NCBI GenBank assembly: GCA_021824635.1 | Contig: JAKAKD010000041.1 | Location: 1 to 64,000, forward strand | DNA length: 64,000 nt | Reading direction: 5' to 3' | Origin: Bacteroidota bacterium | GTDB lineage: Bacteria > Bacteroidota > Ignavibacteria > Ignavibacteriales > Melioribacteraceae | Shown here: in pieces, positions 1 through 9,688 of the stretch | Layout of the letters: the number at the start of each line of letters is the position of its first letter | Position numbering within the stretch: position 1 is the first letter of the stretch | Made by a program: the position numbers and the translations under genes | The notes under the pieces: generated by a model | Told to the model about the DNA's origin: nothing | The model's database searches: none | The model's input: the letters and a program-made list of their open reading frames with translations, nothing else

Positions 1-32
1 TTAAGGTCTTTAATATAAACTTCAGGTCTCAT
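1..32 (-). CDS. 5' end of a leftward gene, possibly asparaginyl-tRNA synthetase (partial)
   Basis: An ATG on the minus strand at 32-30 opens a frame that stays open to the window edge and reads MRPEVYIKDL. This resembles the first residues of some bacterial AsnS proteins, where a VYIKDL-type strand leads into the anticodon-binding OB fold, but ten residues cannot establish identity. A promoter-like sequence sits about 30 bases upstream. The rest of the gene is outside the window. Confidence 0.3.
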   Translation of the reverse strand, partial: MRPEVYIKDL

Positions 33-311
33 AATTCTTTTTTTGATTTTAAATTTTGATTGACAAATATAATTAACGGCTTGTTACAAAAGCAAAAAAT
101 CTCTTAACTATCGCTTTATATAATTACTGCATGTATTGCTATTCAAAAAAAGTTATCTCAATATTGGCGTTGTGATACTCAATATTATCCTATTAGCCTT
201 TGAATAGAGGCTGTTTTTGCAAGTAAAAGAAGATAAATTAATTTAATTCCCCAAACCGATCTCAATTTTTTAGTTTTTTTTACGACAATTATATGATAGG
301 CGGGATGACAA
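33..311. other. Divergent intergenic region
   Basis: These 279 bases separate a putative leftward gene from the rightward sensor kinase. They are very A+T-rich and hold no open frame of note. The minus strand contains a Bacteroidota-type promoter candidate at 64-96. No comparable promoter could be picked confidently for the rightward gene. Confidence 0.5.
64..96 (-). promoter_or_regulatory. Candidate Bacteroidota-type promoter (TTTG, N21, TATATTTG)
   Basis: Read on the minus strand, TTTG at 96-93 is followed after 21 bases by TATATTTG at 71-64. This matches the TAnnTTTG -7 box of the Bacteroidota primary sigma factor with a loose -33 TTTG. The implied start point lies about 25 bases upstream of the ATG at 32. 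Such boxes occur by chance in A+T-rich DNA, and it is not established that this lineage uses the motif. Confidence 0.3.
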
Positions 312-3300
312 TTGAATTTAGCATACAAATATCATAGACTTAAGCTGGGGCTGGGGTTATTTTTCATTTTTCAAATTCCGACTTATTCTCAAAGTTTTCC
401 GGTAAAGACATATACTTTAGCTAACGGCTTGAATACAAATTTTATTCATGACGTTACCCAGGATAAGCAAGGTAATATGTGGTTCGCAACTGAATTCGGA
501 GTATCAGTTTACGACGGCTATTCTTTCAAAAATTACAGAGAGGAAGACGGGTTACCACAAACAGAATATTTCCAGATCAAAGCCGACAGCAATAATAATA
601 TAATTGCAGTTCCCTCCTGGAGTACCCAGCATATAGCAATTTTTACAAACAAGAAATGGCAGTTAATAAACAGTTTGCCATCCTTAAAAGGAAATAACAA
701 CTATTATACTTCTTTCGACATAAACTATGAAAAGAATAAATTGATTTTGTATCTAGGCACTTTAGAAGGTGTCTACAAATATTCAGACAACAAGTGGAGC
801 AACATTTCTGTAAGAGAAGGATTAATTAACAACCAAATAAACACAATAAAAAATAACAACAATAAGTTGTACGTCTGCACAGAGAGTGGATTATCAATAA
901 TCGAAAACGAGAAAATAGATAACAGTCTGAACTCGGTTCTAAAATCGTCATCAAAAAAAATTAGATCAATAGAATTTGAAAACCATAATAAAGCTGAAAA
1001 GACATTGTGGCTGCTCGGGGAAGAATGGATCGGGACCATCCGGAATGGGAAATTCAAATTAGTAACTTTAGACAATCGTATGAGATCTGTTCCTCCGGCG
1101 CAAAGACAAAGTCATGTATTTATGACTTACGATAGAAAGGATAGATTTTATTATGGCACTGAGCTAAACAAACTTTACTTAGAAAAATCTACAAATAAAA
1201 TTACCTCTATTGGGCAAGAAAACGGATTTACAGATTCTGGCGGCTCTGCGGCATTTCTCGACCGTGAATCGAATCTTTGGTTTACAAGTTACCGCGGCAT
1301 TGATAAAATCAGCAATATGCCATTCCTTAATTATTTCAAAGAGAATGGTTTACTGGAAAATGAAGTAACTGCAATTCTTGAAGTCGAGCCCGACTATCTT
1401 ATTTTCGGTCACAATTATGGTCTGACTTTTCTAAAGAAAGGTAAATTCTCTACTGTAGACTTTACTTATCTATCCCGAAACCGTTTATATGAATCGCGTA
1501 TAATGGACCTATGCAAGGATTCGTTGGGTAATGTTTGGATTGCTGGGTCAGAACTAGGATTGGGTAAAATCATCAATGGACAAAAAATAGTATGGCTTAA
1601 TGAAAATAAAACTATTCGAGTGCGGTCTGTAAAGACAGATATAAATGGAACAATCTGGGTGGGAAGTGAAGAAGGTCTCTATAAAGTTTCCAACGATAAT
1701 TCCAGACTTGACTTGATGAACAATAAAGAATTTAAAAATATTCGAAAAATATTTTGTGATAAGGATGGTTCAGTATATGGAGCCACTGCGGCTGGTTTAG
1801 CTTTTTATAAGAATGGTCATTTTAAAAAAATATCTGATGATAAATTAAAATTAGGCAACAGTTCTTATGCGATTGATAATTATACAGGCAACAAAAAACT
1901 TATCGGGACTGCTGCTGGTTTATTCATACTCGAAAATGGTTTAATAAAAAAATTCCAAGAGAACAATTTCAGCATTGATAGGAAAGTATTTTCCATTACA
2001 CATGATAAGAACAACCATTATTGGTTTGGAACTGATGATGGTATTATAAAATGGGATGGCAAAGAATCACGAAGGTTTAGTGTAGAAAATGGACTTGCAG
2101 GAACAGAGACAAACCGATCAGCATGTATTATAGATTCATTGGGAGAAGTATGGATTGGGACCTACCGCGGTTTGTCACGCTACATTCCACTTTACGATAC
2201 CGGCATTAAACCGCCTGTTATCACTTCAATTCAGATAGAGGATTCAAAAGGAAATTTAGATTTCCTAGATAAGCCGCTTGAGAAAAGCCATAATGAGAAT
2301 TCCATTTTCTTCCGTTTTAGAGCAATATCATTGGTCAACGAAAAATTTATACAATATCGAGTAAAACTGGAAGGACTTGATAAAAATTGGATAGACGTCG
2401 GATACAATAATTATATCAGATATACTCATCTTCCGCCGGGTAATTACCGGTTATCTGTTCAAACTAAAAACTTGGAAAGTGATTGGAGTCAACCGGTTTT
2501 ATCCAGCATACTGAAAATTGATAGCCCATTTTATGTTCAATGGTGGTTCATACTACTTTCTCTTTCGATTGCAATTTTATTTCTCTTTTTGGGATATACT
2601 TATTTTTTACAAAAAAAATACAGTTCTAAACTAGAGGAAGAAGTAAAAACAAGGACTAAATCTTTGCAGGAATCCGAAGGCAAGCTAAGAACAATTTTAG
2701 AAAACGCTCCGAATACTATTTCTGCCATCAATAGTAAAGGGGAAATACTCTTTATCAATCAACCGGATGAAAAGCATTCGGATAATAGAAGCACCTTCAA
2801 AAGTATATTGGATAACATTCCAAAAGAGAAAATAATTTATGTGCAGAATATTCTTTCGGAAGTTTTTAAAGATAAGAAAACAGTTAGATACGAAATAAAC
2901 TATAAAGATCATGATAATATTGAACATTGGCTGGAAAACAGTATTAGTCCTGTAATCTCCGATCAAGAAATAACAGAGGCAATTACAATTTCTAAAGATG
3001 TAACAGAGCGGAAATTATACGAAGCTGAAAAAGAAGAAATTGAAGAAAGACAAAATGCTATTTTTAAAGTTATTCCCCTTATTTTGTATAATGGTGTTGC
3101 GGGAAGTAGATTTTCAGCCGCTTGGATAACCGAAAACGTTTCTACAATTACAGGTTATGATCCGGATAAATTTCTTTCCGAGGAATATTTCTGGGAATCA
3201 CGGATCCATCCGGATGATAAAGAAAATGTTCTGCATGAATTTAATAAACTTAAATCCGGAACCTTTGTTAAAGTTGAGTATCGTTTTCTATGCGCCGATG

Positions 3301-4502
3301 GTTTGTATAAATGGTTTTTAGACTATGCGGTACCCAAAAGGATAGAAAATTCGGATCATCTAGAATATATCGGAATCTGGCTAGAAATTAGTGAGCGAAA
3401 ACAAATGCAGGAAAGATTAGTAAAACTTAATGAATGTCTTTTAAGTTTTGGAGTTGACCCTATCAAAAATATAGACAGCTTAGTAACGCTTTGCTGCAAT
3501 GAGTTAAACGCAGCCGGCGCTTATTACAGCTCCAGTAAAAATGGAAAATCTATCACAGCAGGTAATTTGGGCACATCAATTAATTTTGATATTACTCAAA
3601 TTTGCAACGATATTGCCAAAGGGGAAAAGTCTTTTGTTCATTTAATCCGTGATCTTCATGAGACTGAATACGCTCAGGATAATAGTGATATAATTAAATA
3701 CAGTTTAAAAACATTACTGGGTATACCTGTAGCTTTTGGAGAATCTACAAAAGGTTCTTTGTGCGTAGTTTACCAGGAAGACAAAACACCTACAGAAGAT
3801 GATCAGAAACTTCTAAGCATCATTAGCTCTGCAATAGCAATTGAAGAAGAACGCCATTCCTCGCAGAAAGTAATTCAAAATTCTCTTCAAGAGAAAGAGA
3901 TACTTCTCAAAGAACTTCATCATAGAGTTAAAAATAACTTGCAGGTAATATCTTCCCTACTTTTTCTCCAATCCGCAGATATTGAAGATGAAAAAATCCA
4001 ATCTCTATTCCAAGAAAGCACAAGCCGTGTTAGATCAATGGCATTAGTTTATGAAAAATTATTCCAGTCGGCAGATTTCATAAACCTCAATTTTTCTGAC
4101 TATGTAAATAACCTTGTAAGTTACCTGATAGATACTTACTCAATTAAAATTTATATTTCAAAGAAAATAGAAATAGACGATATTTCCATGCCTATTGATA
4201 CAGTTATGCCTTGCGGTTTAATTATTAATGAATTAGTAACCAATTCTATCAAATATGCTTTTCCGGATGGTTTTGTAGAGATTCCGGAAATAAAAATTTC
4301 TCTAAAACATAGCGGCAAAAAATTTATTCTTACCGTTGCGGATAACGGAATTGGAATACCAGATGATATCAGTTTGGCAAATGAACAGAAAACCTTGGGA
4401 TTAAAATTAATAAATATGCTTACTGCCCAACTTTACGGAGAAATTAAGTTAGAAAGGAATCATGGAACTGAATATCAAATAACATTTAGTGAAAAAATCT
4501 GA
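312..4502 (+). CDS. Membrane sensor histidine kinase: beta-propeller, Y_Y_Y, PAS, GAF, HisKA_2
   Basis: The 1396-residue protein starts at TTG 312; the nearby ATG at 305 is out of frame and closes within a few codons. A signal-like hydrophobic segment covers about residues 10-27. Periplasmic two-component-propeller repeats (motifs such as DKQGNMWFAT and DSLGEVWIGT) fill about 30-640, followed by a Y_Y_Y domain and one membrane segment near 745-770. The cytoplasmic part has PAS-type domains (with a WLENSISPV/DVTERK PAC segment), a GAF-like region, and a HisKA_2 box LHHRVKNNLQ with H1204 the likely phospho-acceptor. The ATPase N box (NELVTNSIKYAF) and G box (DNGIGIPDD) follow. HisKA_2 kinases usually signal to separate receivers; the next gene, 3 bases downstream, begins with one. 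The ligand is unknown; propeller kinases of this kind often sense glycans, but nothing here shows that. Confidence 0.85.
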   Translation: MNLAYKYHRLKLGLGLFFIFQIPTYSQSFPVKTYTLANGLNTNFIHDVTQDKQGNMWFATEFGVSVYDGYSFKNYREEDGLPQTEYFQIKADSNNNIIAVPSWSTQHIAIFTNKKWQLINSLPSLKGNNNYYTSFDINYEKNKLILYLGTLEGVYKYSDNKWSNISVREGLINNQINTIKNNNNKLYVCTESGLSIIENEKIDNSLNSVLKSSSKKIRSIEFENHNKAEKTLWLLGEEWIGTIRNGKFKLVTLDNRMRSVPPAQRQSHVFMTYDRKDRFYYGTELNKLYLEKSTNKITSIGQENGFTDSGGSAAFLDRESNLWFTSYRGIDKISNMPFLNYFKENGLLENEVTAILEVEPDYLIFGHNYGLTFLKKGKFSTVDFTYLSRNRLYESRIMDLCKDSLGNVWIAGSELGLGKIINGQKIVWLNENKTIRVRSVKTDINGTIWVGSEEGLYKVSNDNSRLDLMNNKEFKNIRKIFCDKDGSVYGATAAGLAFYKNGHFKKISDDKLKLGNSSYAIDNYTGNKKLIGTAAGLFILENGLIKKFQENNFSIDRKVFSITHDKNNHYWFGTDDGIIKWDGKESRRFSVENGLAGTETNRSACIIDSLGEVWIGTYRGLSRYIPLYDTGIKPPVITSIQIEDSKGNLDFLDKPLEKSHNENSIFFRFRAISLVNEKFIQYRVKLEGLDKNWIDVGYNNYIRYTHLPPGNYRLSVQTKNLESDWSQPVLSSILKIDSPFYVQWWFILLSLSIAILFLFLGYTYFLQKKYSSKLEEEVKTRTKSLQESEGKLRTILENAPNTISAINSKGEILFINQPDEKHSDNRSTFKSILDNIPKEKIIYVQNILSEVFKDKKTVRYEINYKDHDNIEHWLENSISPVISDQEITEAITISKDVTERKLYEAEKEEIEERQNAIFKVIPLILYNGVAGSRFSAAWITENVSTITGYDPDKFLSEEYFWESRIHPDDKENVLHEFNKLKSGTFVKVEYRFLCADGLYKWFLDYAVPKRIENSDHLEYIGIWLEISERKQMQERLVKLNECLLSFGVDPIKNIDSLVTLCCNELNAAGAYYSSSKNGKSITAGNLGTSINFDITQICNDIAKGEKSFVHLIRDLHETEYAQDNSDIIKYSLKTLLGIPVAFGESTKGSLCVVYQEDKTPTEDDQKLLSIISSAIAIEEERHSSQKVIQNSLQEKEILLKELHHRVKNNLQVISSLLFLQSADIEDEKIQSLFQESTSRVRSMALVYEKLFQSADFINLNFSDYVNNLVSYLIDTYSIKIYISKKIEIDDISMPIDTVMPCGLIINELVTNSIKYAFPDGFVEIPEIKISLKHSGKKFILTVADNGIGIPDDISLANEQKTLGLKLINMLTAQLYGEIKLERNHGTEYQITFSEKI

Positions 4503-4505
4503 TAT

Positions 4506-6779
4506 ATGAAGAAGAAACATAAAATATTAATAGTAGAAGATGAGACAATAATTGCGATGGAGTTATCACATCGTCTGACACGCATAGGATATGACGTAGT
4601 AGCAGCAGTTACCTCCGGCAAAGAAGCAATTAAGGAAACAGTCGAACTGTTACCGGATTTAATCTTGATGGATATTCATATTAACGGAAGTTTAGACGGT
4701 ATTGAAACAGCAAGAATCATTAATTCAGCACAAGACATTCCGATTATTTATTTAACTGCTTTCTCGGATGACAAGACTTTAGAGAGAGCAAAACTTACAG
4801 AACCATATGGATTTTTGATAAAACCGTTTGAAGAGAGAGAATTAGAAACTACAATAGAAGTTGCATTATATAAACGCACCGTTGGACTGAGACAGCGTGA
4901 AAATGAATTATGGCTTGATGCTACCTTAAAAAATATCAACGATGGAATAATAACAACAGATATTGACGGGGAAATTAATTTTACGAATAATGCCGCTATT
5001 GAAATTTTATCCGCGTCGAGAGAGGATGTATTAGGGCAGACAGTGAAAAATGTTTTTCGTGTCCTTGATTATGAGTCAAAGAACGAACTGGAGAATCCGG
5101 TTTTAATGTTGATGGGAAGCAGCCCGGAAGAGATTAAGAACAAAGAAATGATTCTGCAACGATTGGATTCAAGTTCAATCATCATTGAAGCTACTACATC
5201 GGTCATCAAAAATGAATATGGAGCAATCTCTGGGGCAGTTTTGGTTTTCAGAGATATCTCAGTTAAAAAAAATGCCGATGAACTTCTTAGGAAAAGTGAG
5301 GAGCGTTACCGCGCTGTAGTTGAACAAAGTACAGACGGAATAATTCTATTCGAAATTGATACCATGAAAGTTATTAAATCGAATCTCGCATACCAAAAAA
5401 TATCTTGCTATTCCGAAGAGGAATTGCTTCACTTAACCGCTTTCGATTTGATGATAAATAATGGCAATAAGAACGGCGATTCATTTAATAAAGCTGTTAA
5501 GTTTAGAAATACTTCGATTGGCGAAAAAAAAGCCAGACGAAAAGATGGATCTTTTATAGATGTCGAAGTAACCATTAGTCTTATAAGCTATCTTGATAGA
5601 GAAGTAATATGTGTTATAGTACGCGATATCAGCGAGAAGAAAAAAATTGAAAAAATAATTAGAGAGTCCGAACAAACCTACAGAACTCTATTTGAATCAA
5701 TGACGCAAGGCATTATTTATCAAGATAAAGAAGGGAATATAATTTCTGCCAATCCCGCTGCTTTTAGAATTTTGGGACTTTCTATGGATGGAATGATCAG
5801 CCAATTATCTATAGACCCGAAATGGAGAAACATTCACAAGAGCAATAATGAATTTAAGGGCGAAGAGCATCCATCCATTACTGCATTAAGAACCGGACAA
5901 AAAGTTACTGATGTTCATATAAAAATATTTAGCCCGAAAGAAAAAGTTCATAAGTGGATACTTCTTGATGTCATACCTGAATTTAGAGAAGGTGATTCTG
6001 AACCATACAGAATCTTTACAACATTTTCAGATATAACAGAACAGAAAAATCTTCTTGATGAATTAGAAAAATCCCAAGAGAGCTTAAAAGAAATAAACGC
6101 TACAAAAGATAAATTCTTTTCCATTGTTGCTCATGACCTCAAGGCTCCGTTCCAGGGTCTGTTAGGCTTTTCGAATATATTGGCAGAAAACACAGATGAT
6201 CTGACTAATGAAGAAGTAAAACGAATTTCTACAAACATCCATAAAGCGACAAAAAGTCTCTACCAATTAATAGATCACCTATTAAATTGGTCCCGTCTTC
6301 AGGCTAACCGAATGGAATGTGTCTTGGAGAAATTGCTGCTGCATGAGGTGGTAATTTTTGCAATAAATATTGTCTCACCTAACGCTATGGGAAAGTCGGT
6401 TACAATAGAGAATACAGTCAGTGAAGATGTTTCAGTTCAGACTGATGAGAGAATGCTTTCTTCTATATGTGAAAATCTGCTATCTAATGCTATCAAGTTT
6501 AGCCAAAGAGGCGGAATCATTACCATCTCCAGTAAATTTGTTGACGATTTTGCGGAAGTATGCGTGAGAGATAATGGAGTGGGAATTAATAAAGATGATA
6601 TGGATAAACTTTTCAAGATTGAGTATAGCCACACATCCAAAGGGACCGAGGGAGAGGCAGGTACAGGACTTGGTTTAATACTATGTCATGAAATGGTCAA
6701 TAAACTTGGAGGGAAAATTTGGGTGGAAAGTGAAATTGGGAAAGGTTCCTCTTTCTATTTTACACTTCCGAAAGCATGA
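4506..6779 (+). CDS. Hybrid response regulator / PAS sensor histidine kinase
   Basis: The 757-residue soluble protein begins with a receiver domain (about 1-120) with acidic pocket E11/D12, phospho-acceptor D56 in LILMDIHIN, and a lysine in the LIKPF motif. Three PAS domains follow at about 125-250, 268-385 and 388-515. The HisKA box SIVAHDLKAPFQG (H543) and a complete HATPase with N, G1 and GTGLGL motifs close the protein. There is no membrane segment. ATG 4506 lies 3 bases after the preceding kinase gene, so the two are probably co-transcribed. The receiver-first order suggests it accepts phosphate from the upstream HisKA_2 kinase and then modulates its own kinase domain. This chain is inference; no DNA-binding output is encoded beside it. 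Confidence 0.87.
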   Translation: MKKKHKILIVEDETIIAMELSHRLTRIGYDVVAAVTSGKEAIKETVELLPDLILMDIHINGSLDGIETARIINSAQDIPIIYLTAFSDDKTLERAKLTEPYGFLIKPFEERELETTIEVALYKRTVGLRQRENELWLDATLKNINDGIITTDIDGEINFTNNAAIEILSASREDVLGQTVKNVFRVLDYESKNELENPVLMLMGSSPEEIKNKEMILQRLDSSSIIIEATTSVIKNEYGAISGAVLVFRDISVKKNADELLRKSEERYRAVVEQSTDGIILFEIDTMKVIKSNLAYQKISCYSEEELLHLTAFDLMINNGNKNGDSFNKAVKFRNTSIGEKKARRKDGSFIDVEVTISLISYLDREVICVIVRDISEKKKIEKIIRESEQTYRTLFESMTQGIIYQDKEGNIISANPAAFRILGLSMDGMISQLSIDPKWRNIHKSNNEFKGEEHPSITALRTGQKVTDVHIKIFSPKEKVHKWILLDVIPEFREGDSEPYRIFTTFSDITEQKNLLDELEKSQESLKEINATKDKFFSIVAHDLKAPFQGLLGFSNILAENTDDLTNEEVKRISTNIHKATKSLYQLIDHLLNWSRLQANRMECVLEKLLLHEVVIFAINIVSPNAMGKSVTIENTVSEDVSVQTDERMLSSICENLLSNAIKFSQRGGIITISSKFVDDFAEVCVRDNGVGINKDDMDKLFKIEYSHTSKGTEGEAGTGLGLILCHEMVNKLGGKIWVESEIGKGSSFYFTLPKA

Positions 6780-6802
6780 GTATTATTTTCAAAACGTCTC
6801 TA

Positions 6803-8371
6803 TCAGACCTCGTGAATTTCTAAAGATATTTTTTTAGAAAAGACTTCTTCAAATAGACCTTTTCTTCTCTCAAGATTCCATAATTCGATTTCTGAATCTT
6901 TCGTTTTATCGGCGGTCAATTCTAAAATCACCTTCTGTTTTTTAACTCTTGAATTGATACCGAGAATTACCTTGCAATGGGTCCTGTCTAACGCATCAAC
7001 CAAACGCAGTATAGCAGAAAGTTTTTTTATGATCATCTGAGTTTTATCAGTTAGCTGAGAAAAATCATAATGACTCTGCTTCGGGTGGCTCTTTCTATGA
7101 TAACGTGATACATAAGCGATAATGCTGATCTCTGTTTCATTAAATCCCAGAAGTTCACTGTTCTTAATTATATAATAACTATGATGGTGATGATTAGTGT
7201 GTGAAATGTGATAACCGATATCATGAAGAATTGCTGCGGCATATATATATTCCCGGCATTCATCATCAAGCCCGTGTAAATCTTTAAGCTGGTCGTAGAC
7301 TTGAAGTGATAGTTCGGCAACATGCTTGCAATGATCATGATCGTAATGACAAGATTCCGATAAATGTTTTATGCTATCATTTCTTATATCAGCAAAAGTT
7401 GGTTTATTCTCCTCAGAGTGTTCTTTCTGCAGCGTGTCAATAATAACGCCTTCCCTTAGAGCGTAAGCAGAAATTGTCATCCGGTCCAGCTCGAACAACT
7501 TAAAAATTTCATCAAGAATAATTATTCCCGCCGGGATAATATCGGCGCGCTTATCATCGAGCCCGGGAATTTTCTTTCTCTTCTCCTCTGTCTTTCTTTT
7601 AAGAATTTCATCACGGACCTGAAAAAATTCAGACTTAGTGAATTCATAATTATTCAGAATATTGTTCTGAGGTTTTTTCCCTTTGACCAAAGCTTCTACC
7701 ATAAAGCCGGTTGCCATAATAGTTCCAGAAGAACCTACGCAAAGATCAAACCCAATACGTTTAGCGGTTTCGGCAACATTGAATAATTCACCATGAACCC
7801 AGCTGCGGCATTCTTTAATTGAAGCCGAAGTAAGTTCATAGTTATTAAAGAACTTCTGTGCAAGACGGACCGCGCCTAATTTTAAGCTGACAGAAAAATG
7901 TGTTTTCCCTTTTTTCCCTATTAAAAATTCTGTGCTGCCTCCGCCTATATCAATCACCAAAGTTTTTTTATTGAAGACAGGCACAGATTTTAAGATGCCA
8001 AGATAAATCAAACGCGCTTCTTCATAGCCGCTTATTACTTCAATTTCAACGCCGGTTTTAACAAATACTTTTTTTATAAGTTCATTCTTATTAAAAGACT
8101 CTCTGACAGCACTGGTTGCAACCGCTCTTAATGAAGCATTGTGCGAGTCAGCAATCAGTTTGAACCGCTTAAGCGCTTTGACTGCACGTTCCATTGCGTC
8201 GGGAATTATCGTTTTAATATCGCCCGCGCTTCCCTCTCCAAGCCGGATTACTTCACGTTCTCTGTCAATGATTTCAAAATTCCCGTCCGGTTTGGCTTTA
8301 ACAACAATTAGATGAAAGGAGTTTGTTCCTACATCAACCGCGGCAATATTTTTAATATTTTGTTTCAGCAT
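6803..8371 (-). CDS. ppx: Ppx/GppA-family phosphatase with C-terminal HD domain
   Basis: The 522-residue protein carries the two-lobed actin-like fold of exopolyphosphatase/guanosine pentaphosphate phosphohydrolase. Visible motifs are AVDVGTNSFHLIVV (about 11-24), SGYEEARLIY (about 114-123, with the catalytic glutamate region), VIDIGGGSTEFLIG (about 139-152) and GSSGTIMATG. An HD domain occupies roughly 340-480, including ILHDIGYHIS and a histidine cluster HTNHHHH. The family hydrolyses inorganic polyphosphate or pppGpp; sequence alone does not say which. The start lies inside the upstream glycosyltransferase gene (20-base overlap), so translation is probably coupled. It is the last gene of a leftward operon. 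Confidence 0.88.
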   Translation of the reverse strand: MLKQNIKNIAAVDVGTNSFHLIVVKAKPDGNFEIIDREREVIRLGEGSAGDIKTIIPDAMERAVKALKRFKLIADSHNASLRAVATSAVRESFNKNELIKKVFVKTGVEIEVISGYEEARLIYLGILKSVPVFNKKTLVIDIGGGSTEFLIGKKGKTHFSVSLKLGAVRLAQKFFNNYELTSASIKECRSWVHGELFNVAETAKRIGFDLCVGSSGTIMATGFMVEALVKGKKPQNNILNNYEFTKSEFFQVRDEILKRKTEEKRKKIPGLDDKRADIIPAGIIILDEIFKLFELDRMTISAYALREGVIIDTLQKEHSEENKPTFADIRNDSIKHLSESCHYDHDHCKHVAELSLQVYDQLKDLHGLDDECREYIYAAAILHDIGYHISHTNHHHHSYYIIKNSELLGFNETEISIIAYVSRYHRKSHPKQSHYDFSQLTDKTQMIIKKLSAILRLVDALDRTHCKVILGINSRVKKQKVILELTADKTKDSEIELWNLERRKGLFEEVFSKKISLEIHEV

Positions 8372-9461
8372 TATTTTGTTTACTCAAAATGAGTTCAAAT
8401 AAATTGTACACATCATTCACCGAGACATCATCAATTAATTCTGATTTACGGATAAAATATTTTTTTTCTCCAACCGGCGCCCAGTTGAACGGATTAGTTG
8501 GACCGAAGATAGATATTTGCGGCGTCTTTGTTGCGCCGGCAACATGCATAACTCCAGTATCATTTGTAATAAAGAAATCACTTTTTGTTATAAGAGCCGC
8601 AAGCTGGGGTATAGTTCTATTCAAAAAATAACCGCATGTATCATCGAAACAATTCCTCATATAATCAATTTCTTCAGAATCCGCGTTACTGCCTGTAAAA
8701 TAAAATTTGAGCTTATTCTTTGACTGAATCAGCTTTATTAATTCAACATATTTTTTGAGAGACCATCTGTTCTGCTTTTTCCCCGCTCCAACATGAAAAC
8801 CAATTAACAAATTATATTCATCCGGCAGAAGTGAATTTATAAACTCCTCTGCCTTGTTAGTATCACTTTCATCGAATGAAATGCTCGTCTTATAATTTTT
8901 TGTTCTTATTCCAAACGGTCGGACAATATCTAAAATGAAATCCGATACGTGGGCATCCGGACATTTTGCCCAGTTCATATCGATTCTATGATGGAAAACG
9001 AATGAAAGACTATTTTTGCTTCCATTCAAAATACCGGGACCAATTTTTATTTTCGCATTCGAAAATCCGGCAAGTATACAGCTTGTTAAAGAAACTGCAA
9101 CCGTAACCGGAACCACAGCGAGATCGTAATTACTTCTAAGTATTTTTTTCACTTTAGATAGATAAGAAAGATCCCAGAATTTTTTTCTGTCATAAATAAA
9201 AAGTTCGTCAATAAATTCATTCTTAAGAACCGCATAATAATTTTCCGGACTTGCAATTAATGTTAGATGAGAATCCGGAAAGGTTTCCTTGATTGCGCGG
9301 AAAAGAGAAACGCTGGCAAGCATATCACCAAATTGATTATGCTGACGGATAATCAGAATCTTTTGGGGAATGCCAATTGATTTATCTTGTAGTTCGGTAA
9401 CGGCTAAGAATTTTTCAAGCAGATGAGAAACGATTTTTCTAAAATAATCTTTAAGGAACAT
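8352..9461 (-). CDS. Glycosyltransferase family 9 (heptosyltransferase-like)
   Basis: The 369-residue protein resembles ADP-heptose:LPS heptosyltransferases. The N-terminal half has the characteristic IRQHNQFGDMLASVSLFRAI segment. The C-terminal nucleotide-sugar lobe has HVGAGKKQNRWSL and ITNDTGVMHVAGA followed by SIFGPTNPFNW. GT9 enzymes add sugars to the lipopolysaccharide core on the cytoplasmic side of the inner membrane. The exact donor and acceptor cannot be read here. It overlaps the small membrane protein by one base upstream and ppx by 20 bases downstream. Confidence 0.82.
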   Translation of the reverse strand: MFLKDYFRKIVSHLLEKFLAVTELQDKSIGIPQKILIIRQHNQFGDMLASVSLFRAIKETFPDSHLTLIASPENYYAVLKNEFIDELFIYDRKKFWDLSYLSKVKKILRSNYDLAVVPVTVAVSLTSCILAGFSNAKIKIGPGILNGSKNSLSFVFHHRIDMNWAKCPDAHVSDFILDIVRPFGIRTKNYKTSISFDESDTNKAEEFINSLLPDEYNLLIGFHVGAGKKQNRWSLKKYVELIKLIQSKNKLKFYFTGSNADSEEIDYMRNCFDDTCGYFLNRTIPQLAALITKSDFFITNDTGVMHVAGATKTPQISIFGPTNPFNWAPVGEKKYFIRKSELIDDVSVNDVYNLFELILSKQNNAETKY

Positions 9462-9685
9462 TAAGAATTTTCTTTTTGTTTATCTGACTTCTCTTGATCA
9501 ATTTCTTCAAAGTGAGCATCAATAACATCTTCTTTTTCAATTTTATATTTGCCTTGCTTCTTCTGCTTAACCTCGTTCGGATCTTTTTGAGATTTATTCG
9601 AAGAAAGAAATCTTAGAACATTTCTCGCGGTGTTAAAGATTAGATAAAATATTGTTGCCCAGAGAATTAGTCTCAGTAGACTCAT
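9461..9685 (-). CDS. Small membrane protein of unknown function
   Basis: This 74-residue protein has one N-terminal membrane segment (LLRLILWATIFYLIFNTA) followed by a highly charged lysine/glutamate-rich tail. The gene sits 3 bases after the deoxynucleoside kinase gene and overlaps the glycosyltransferase by one base, which supports it being real. It recalls short DUF4834-type proteins of Bacteroidota, but I am not certain of the family. No function can be assigned. Confidence 0.65.
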   Translation of the reverse strand: MSLLRLILWATIFYLIFNTARNVLRFLSSNKSQKDPNEVKQKKQGKYKIEKEDVIDAHFEEIDQEKSDKQKENS

Positions 9686-9688
9686 TGT

